Positions 59,367 through 62,826 of a DNA stretch of 62,826 nt are shown here, piece by piece. The translations under genes were made by a program, and so were the position numbers. Every line of letters starts with the position of its first letter. Position 1 is the stretch's first letter. The DNA is from a virus: IMG/VR virus record IMGVR_UViG_3300023292_000010, positions 1 to 62,826 of that record; one strand, 5' to 3'. The notes beneath the pieces were generated by a model. The model saw nothing but the letters and a program-made list of their open reading frames with translations, had not been told where the DNA came from and ran no database searches.

Positions 59367-60132
59367 CGTTTATCCTCACTAATTCTTCCACCATCATCTC
59401 AAAGTCATTAAGATACAATGAATTTGGTCCATCAGATAACGCATTATCTGGATCTTTATGTACTTCCATAAAGAATGAGCGTACACCCATTGCTGCAGCA
59501 GCTCTGAGGAGTCCTGGCGCATAGTCTCGAGGTGCGCATGGCACACCTAAATCTAATAGCTGTGGTGGGCATTTTTGAACCGCATGTGTTGCATCAAATA
59601 CAAAATTATGTTTGTAATAAAATTGTAGATAATCCATACCCATAAAATCTACTACAAGGTTGGAATATCCAAATGATGTACCTCTGTCAGTAACCCAAAC
59701 TTCACTTGCGCCTTCAGCTTTTTCTACTGCCGAGTGAATATCCCAAGGGGTCATAAATTGACCTTTCTTAATATTCACGATTTTACCTGTTCTAGCAGCT
59801 TCCATGATAAGATCTGTTTGGCGTGACAAAAATGCTGGTATCTGATAAACGTCAATAACATCGACCATTTCAACGACTATAAGTTCGGATGGTGAATGAA
59901 CATCAGTTAAGATTTTAAGATCTGGGATTTCCTTCTTCATTTTTCGAAAATCGATTAAAGCAAATAATCCCTGACCTCGAGGTGAATCACTCTTTGTACG
60001 ATTTGCTTTATCGTATGAAGCCTTAAAATAGTATTCAATTTCAAATTTATCACATACACGTTTACACTCTTTTGCAATTTCAAGTGATTGCTCTAAAGAT
60101 TCGTGTTGACATGGTCCTGCTATAATTCTCAT
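59356..60132 (-). CDS. kdsA: Kdo-8-phosphate synthase KdsA
   Basis: 258 aa (E. coli: 284). Joins phosphoenolpyruvate and arabinose-5-phosphate. All hallmark blocks are present: IAGPCQHES at the N-terminus, 'FKASYDKANRTKSDSPRGQG', 'LTDVHSPSE', 'QIPAFLSRQTDL', 'VNIKKGQFMTPWD', 'TDRGTSFGYSNLVVD', 'DATHAVQ' and 'EVHKDPDNALSDGPNS'. The Cys in AGPC marks the metal-dependent class (E. coli has Asn there). First enzyme of the pathway; ATG overlaps the upstream stop by 4 nt. Confidence 0.95.
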   Translation of the reverse strand: MRIIAGPCQHESLEQSLEIAKECKRVCDKFEIEYYFKASYDKANRTKSDSPRGQGLFALIDFRKMKKEIPDLKILTDVHSPSELIVVEMVDVIDVYQIPAFLSRQTDLIMEAARTGKIVNIKKGQFMTPWDIHSAVEKAEGASEVWVTDRGTSFGYSNLVVDFMGMDYLQFYYKHNFVFDATHAVQKCPPQLLDLGVPCAPRDYAPGLLRAAAAMGVRSFFMEVHKDPDNALSDGPNSLYLNDFEMMVEELVRINDVV

Positions 60133-60275
60133 GTGTTAATTGCCCATCCTATTAGCCAGAAAAATAATAAGGCTCCGGTTTCACCGTCACCCCCCGAAAA
60201 AAGATCAACAGCCACAATAAAGGTTAATGCCGTGGATCCTGTTATTCCTACTATCTGACCTTTAGTTAATTTCAT
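60129..60275 (-). CDS. Small two-segment membrane protein, 48 aa
   Basis: ATG at 60273-60275 with AAGGAC upstream, TGA overlapping the kdsA start. Hydrophobic segments GIVGITGSTALTFIVAVDLF (in part) and 'ALLFFWLIGWAI' flank a short acidic loop 'SGGDGETG'. First gene after the ideal sigma70-like promoter, leading into the Kdo genes. Confidence 0.62.
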   Translation of the reverse strand: MKLTKGQIVGITGSTALTFIVAVDLFSGGDGETGALLFFWLIGWAINT

Positions 60276-60294
60276 TTTATGTCCTTAAAATCTT

Positions 60295-60323
60295 ATTATA
60301 TCGCAACTATGGTGTGATGTAAA
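60295..60323 (-). promoter_or_regulatory. Sigma70-like promoter for the Kdo/radical-SAM array
   Basis: Minus strand -35 TTTACA (60318-60323), 17-bp spacer, -10 TATAAT (60295-60300). The only strong promoter seen between here and 48.7 kb on this strand, so it may drive the whole array. Confidence 0.78.
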
Positions 60324-60325
60324 CC

Positions 60326-60649
60326 CTAATAATTCTCCAATTTCAAACTTGACATGTAGGAATCAGAACCATTATACCAAACACTTGAATACGCTTTTAT
60401 GGAATTTTGGACTTTTACCTTCATGCGCGATAACTCGGTTACAAACATATTGAACGACCCACTATCAAAGAATTGTACGCCGGTGATATCACTACTACCA
60501 CCATCATCTGAATATACAATAGTTCCTTCGTAATTTACTTCTAAATTACTTTTTGATAGGAGTACTTCAGAAACTTCATCCCTAAGATCTTTAGGAATTG
60601 GTGTTTGTAGTACGGCCATAAACCCATAACTTAGTACATTATCACTCAT
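60326..60649 (-). CDS. Hypothetical protein, 107 aa
   Basis: Started at MSDNVLSYGF, whose ATG overlaps the upstream stop (TAATG). Alpha/beta: 'MAVLQTPIPKDLRDEVSEVLL', 'YEGTIVYSDDGGSS', 'FDSGSFNMFVTELSRM'. No recognised motif. Coupled to the 71-aa gene. Function unknown. Confidence 0.58.
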   Translation of the reverse strand: MSDNVLSYGFMAVLQTPIPKDLRDEVSEVLLSKSNLEVNYEGTIVYSDDGGSSDITGVQFFDSGSFNMFVTELSRMKVKVQNSIKAYSSVWYNGSDSYMSSLKLENY

Positions 60650-60864
60650 TATTTTATACCTCTCATTGTAGAAAACCAAGATGGTTTTGGTCGTTCTGCT
60701 TTTGCCAATGCCACTTTAGTTTCTATGTGGAGTTTCTGCTCTTTGTTTAATTTATGAAAGAATTCCACATTCATGGTAATAGCTTCTTGAGCTGTACTCA
60801 GTAATTCAATAGGGGACATTTCATGTAGATCTTTCCCCATCCAACGATAAATTTTATCGGGCAT
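60649..60864 (-). CDS. Hypothetical protein, 71 aa
   Basis: Mostly one helix: 'WMGKDLHEMSPIELLSTAQEAI' and 'FFHKLNKEQKLHIETKVALAKAE'. The start 'PDKIYRWMGK' is a short beta lead. Ends one base into the next gene. Small phage proteins of this build are common next to ligase; no function known. Confidence 0.55.
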   Translation of the reverse strand: MPDKIYRWMGKDLHEMSPIELLSTAQEAITMNVEFFHKLNKEQKLHIETKVALAKAERPKPSWFSTMRGIK

Positions 60865-60865
60865 A

Positions 60866-62221
60866 TTAACCTCCTAGACTCATAGCCATTTCTTTGAGCT
60901 CCATAGCTCTTTCCAATGTGTCAGTGTCATCTTTATCAAGTCGAAGTTCGATAAATCTTGGATGGGATAAAGCATGATAGTCGTTTCCTCTTGCTTGAGT
61001 AAGATCGTTACATTGAACGCTCATTACCGAGCCGATTAATTCTTCTCTTCGGGAGTTGAAATCCTCCAGATATTTGTCTGGTATTCCACCCGCATAACCC
61101 TTAATTGTACCATCATCGTTAGCAAACTGAATAGACCCAAACGTCTTTTCCCTTTTAGTACCAGGAGTTCCTTCTTTAAATCCTGTAATACGGACGTCAA
61201 CGTCAATCTCCAATTTCAGTTTGAGCTGTTGAGGGGAAGTACCATCGCGGAACACTGCATCAGCATCTTTAATAATTGCACCTTCAAGTCCTTCTTCCAT
61301 CCAACCGACTGTAAGTTTCATTGCATCTTTAATGTTTGTTACTCGGTGTGAAAGGATCGTTCTTACACGTAAATCATGATTTGGTTTCTGTCCAAAAATA
61401 CTTTGAACATAGTGAAAGCGTTCATGATAAGGTCTGATATTTTTAATGCGAGCTTTCGCGTTCCCATACTCTTTAAGAGTAATATGGTCCCATACATCTA
61501 GAACGATATCACCGTGGGGCGGGTTATCGGAATTGATTAAGCCATTTCCAAGTGCTCGGTTCATTACTTCGCCATCTTCAGGGTGTACAGTAAGTTCACC
61601 AATATAGTGACCATCAGCAAGACCCTCTAATTCTTCGAAAAGTTCTGGGTATTTATATTCTTCACCTTGACGGGAGATACACGAGACTTCGCCATCTACC
61701 ACCTTGAATTCACGATATGTACCATCAGCCTTTAATTGTACAAAAGGTCGATTATCAAAATTAATCTTTGATGCAGTCTTCGCTGTGTAAATCCCACAGC
61801 GCATGTAAACAGGTTTAACAATCAAGTTTTTGAATACTTTGTTAATATTAGAGCGACCCATATTGATCTTAAGATCGCGATCAATCACCTTTCTGATAAT
61901 AAACGAATCTTGAGGGTGCATATACAATAACAGATTTTCGATTGTTGCTATAGCTGCATGACCTGTAGATTTTCTGGTTACTAATTCATTCTCTAATATG
62001 TCTAACGCATGTGATAGAGTAAACATATCTTCGCCAACAAATTCCTGATTTTCATCTACGTTCTTCATTGTAACGCCATAAGTGAATACAACATTATCAT
62101 ATGTCATCTTCAACACACGCTGTAAAAGTTCATTGTCGGAATGTTTTCGAAGCACGTCCATCTTATAGTTTGAGCCGTTGTTCTCATTTAGTTCTTGAAT
62201 AATTTCATAAACTGTACTCAT
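60866..62221 (-). CDS. 30: ATP-dependent DNA ligase gp30
   Basis: 451 aa (T4: 487). Seals nicks in replication. The nucleotidyl-transferase motif I is QLKADGTYRE, with Lys164 as the AMP acceptor, then 'EEYKYPELFEELEGLADGHYIGELTV' (motif III region), 'EGAIIKDADAVF' (motif IV) and 'QQLKLKLEID' (motif V). The N-terminal helical part has 'FIIRKVIDRDLKINMG', typical of T4-type ligases. Start overlaps the HAD gene by 4 nt. Confidence 0.95.
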   Translation of the reverse strand: MSTVYEIIQELNENNGSNYKMDVLRKHSDNELLQRVLKMTYDNVVFTYGVTMKNVDENQEFVGEDMFTLSHALDILENELVTRKSTGHAAIATIENLLLYMHPQDSFIIRKVIDRDLKINMGRSNINKVFKNLIVKPVYMRCGIYTAKTASKINFDNRPFVQLKADGTYREFKVVDGEVSCISRQGEEYKYPELFEELEGLADGHYIGELTVHPEDGEVMNRALGNGLINSDNPPHGDIVLDVWDHITLKEYGNAKARIKNIRPYHERFHYVQSIFGQKPNHDLRVRTILSHRVTNIKDAMKLTVGWMEEGLEGAIIKDADAVFRDGTSPQQLKLKLEIDVDVRITGFKEGTPGTKREKTFGSIQFANDDGTIKGYAGGIPDKYLEDFNSRREELIGSVMSVQCNDLTQARGNDYHALSHPRFIELRLDKDDTDTLERAMELKEMAMSLGG

Positions 62222-62577
62222 TGGATTTGTCGCCCTGTGTTGAATTCAACCTGAACTGCTCGATCATCCCAAAGTTCAATCATTCCAAAATCTTTGATAT
62301 TTGTAATTTCGAGAACCTGATCAAACTCCCTCATTGAGAATTCCTCAATAGGACCTTTGACATCCTTTTCAAGAGCGCCTGCAGATCTGTCACCAATTAT
62401 ATTGCGATTAATTCCTGCTATTCGTGCGGTAAAAATTTTAACAGTTTTACCTTGTGATAACCAAAGCCGAACACGATCACACATAGGTTTAATAGGTTCA
62501 CCAACATGTGAAATACCTTTCCAACCATCATAATGTGCAATAGTTCCGTCTAGGTCTACGCCAATCCATCCATTCAT
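62218..62577 (-). CDS. Small HAD-superfamily phosphatase
   Basis: 119 aa. Motif I VDLDGTIAH (about residues 7-15), then motif II as 'TVKIFTARI' and a C-terminal 'MIELWDDRAVQ' (motif IV DD). A minimal HAD lacking a cap, similar to small phosphatases next to nucleic-acid genes in T4-like phages. Together with the ligase it may act on DNA or RNA ends, or on nucleotides; substrate unknown. Preceded by cassette copy 4. Confidence 0.78.
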   Translation of the reverse strand: MNGWIGVDLDGTIAHYDGWKGISHVGEPIKPMCDRVRLWLSQGKTVKIFTARIAGINRNIIGDRSAGALEKDVKGPIEEFSMREFDQVLEITNIKDFGMIELWDDRAVQVEFNTGRQIQ

Positions 62578-62590
62578 TTTAATTTCCTTT

Positions 62591-62643
62591 TATCTCTTTG
62601 ATAGTATATAAGTAAGGGTTTATTTTTGAATTTAAACCCCCTA
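62591..62643 (-). promoter_or_regulatory. Repeated intergenic stem-loop/promoter cassette, copy 4
   Basis: Minus strand AGGGGGTTTAAA, TTCAAAAATAAACCC, TTACTTATATACTATCAAAGAGA. Stem GGGTTTA/TAAACCC. Nearly the same loop as copy 1, 17.7 kb away, while its TATACT side matches copy 3, so parts of the cassette assort separately. Confidence 0.7.
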
Positions 62644-62651
62644 TTTCGATT

Positions 62652-62826
62652 TTACATATCCGGGTGCATATCATTAAATTGCTTAGTCTTAGCTTGTTCA
62701 ATCGCGTTTGCAAACCAACCAAGCATTAAACTCTCGTCCACAAATTTGTTTTCATTTACGACGATTTCCTGAAATGCTCCCGCCCATTTCTGAGCATCAG
62801 CTCCTAGAACACCCGCTAACAGATGC
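62652..62826 (-). CDS. Partial phage protein, C-terminal 57 aa (cut by window edge)
   Basis: My own reading in one frame gives HLLAGVLGADAQKWAGAFQE and continues to a TAA at 62652-62654, ending QFNDMHPDM. Helical and unremarkable. The N-terminus lies beyond the right edge. Function unknown. Confidence 0.6.
   Translation of the reverse strand, partial: HLLAGVLGADAQKWAGAFQEIVVNENKFVDESLMLGWFANAIEQAKTKQFNDMHPDM

Noticed and set aside
1-62826. Lysogeny or transposition genes, tRNA genes, homing endonucleases
   Set aside because: No integrase, repressor, transposase, HNH or GIY-YIG pattern noted, and no gap long enough to hide several tRNA genes; single tRNAs were not ruled out by computation.

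Overview
The window is about 63 kb of a T4-like (straboviral-type) contractile-tailed phage genome. It reads like a marine T4-like myovirus, close in style to the cyanophage/pelagiphage lineages: AT-rich, genes packed with 1-17 nt overlaps, T4-type late promoters (TATAAATA or CATAAATA), and a long run of fast-evolving fibre and baseplate genes. The host cannot be named. The phage carries Kdo (LPS inner-core sugar) genes and several peptidoglycan-targeting domains in its tail spike, so a Gram-negative host is likely. I see no integrase, repressor, tRNA gene, CRISPR array or insertion sequence.

Layout. (1) 1-37.3 kb, minus strand, is the virion module. Read from right to left in transcription order it holds gp48, gp53, gp27, a gp5 split over three genes (lysozyme, amidase-like, beta-helix spike with peptidase), a repeat-rich non-coding segment, gp25, gp6, a wedge-associated protein, three small basic proteins (two with a T4-like capsid-targeting peptide), a fibre-like protein, gp8, a 1719-aa DUF4815-like protein, tail fibres, a cassette of three glycosyltransferases plus a methyltransferase and a 2OG-Fe(II) oxygenase, more fibres, then neck proteins gp13, gp14, gp15, terminase gp16/gp17 and the sheath gp18, which runs off the left edge. 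(2) 37.3-41.2 kb, plus strand, holds gp4, a conserved unknown, a tube-fold protein, gp26 with a textbook -1 frameshift signal, and a probable tape measure. It ends at a bidirectional terminator. (3) 41.3-48.6 kb, minus strand, has gp32 and gp33, then small accessory genes: a SpoT/MESH1-like (p)ppGpp hydrolase, Pth2-like, metallophosphoesterase, macro-domain-like and YkuK-like proteins, several membrane peptides, and a repeated intergenic stem-loop cassette. (4) 48.7-60.3 kb, minus strand, is the most unusual part. It is one tightly coupled array: kdsA, kdsB, a HAD phosphatase, a cupin, five radical-SAM proteins (one with a sulfotransferase-like N-terminus, one with a B12-binding-type N-terminus), a freestanding SPASM-like protein and two paralogous glycosyltransferase-like proteins. 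(5) 60.3-62.8 kb, minus strand, has two small unknowns, DNA ligase gp30, a small HAD phosphatase and a truncated gene at the right edge.

How it fits together. The left two thirds builds and fills the virion. The right third supports replication and late transcription (gp32, gp33, ligase) and adds host-takeover functions. The Kdo, radical-SAM and glycosyltransferase array looks like a phage-borne pathway for making and attaching an unusual glycan or modifying a peptide. It is the best candidate for an undescribed system. Its substrate cannot be read from sequence.
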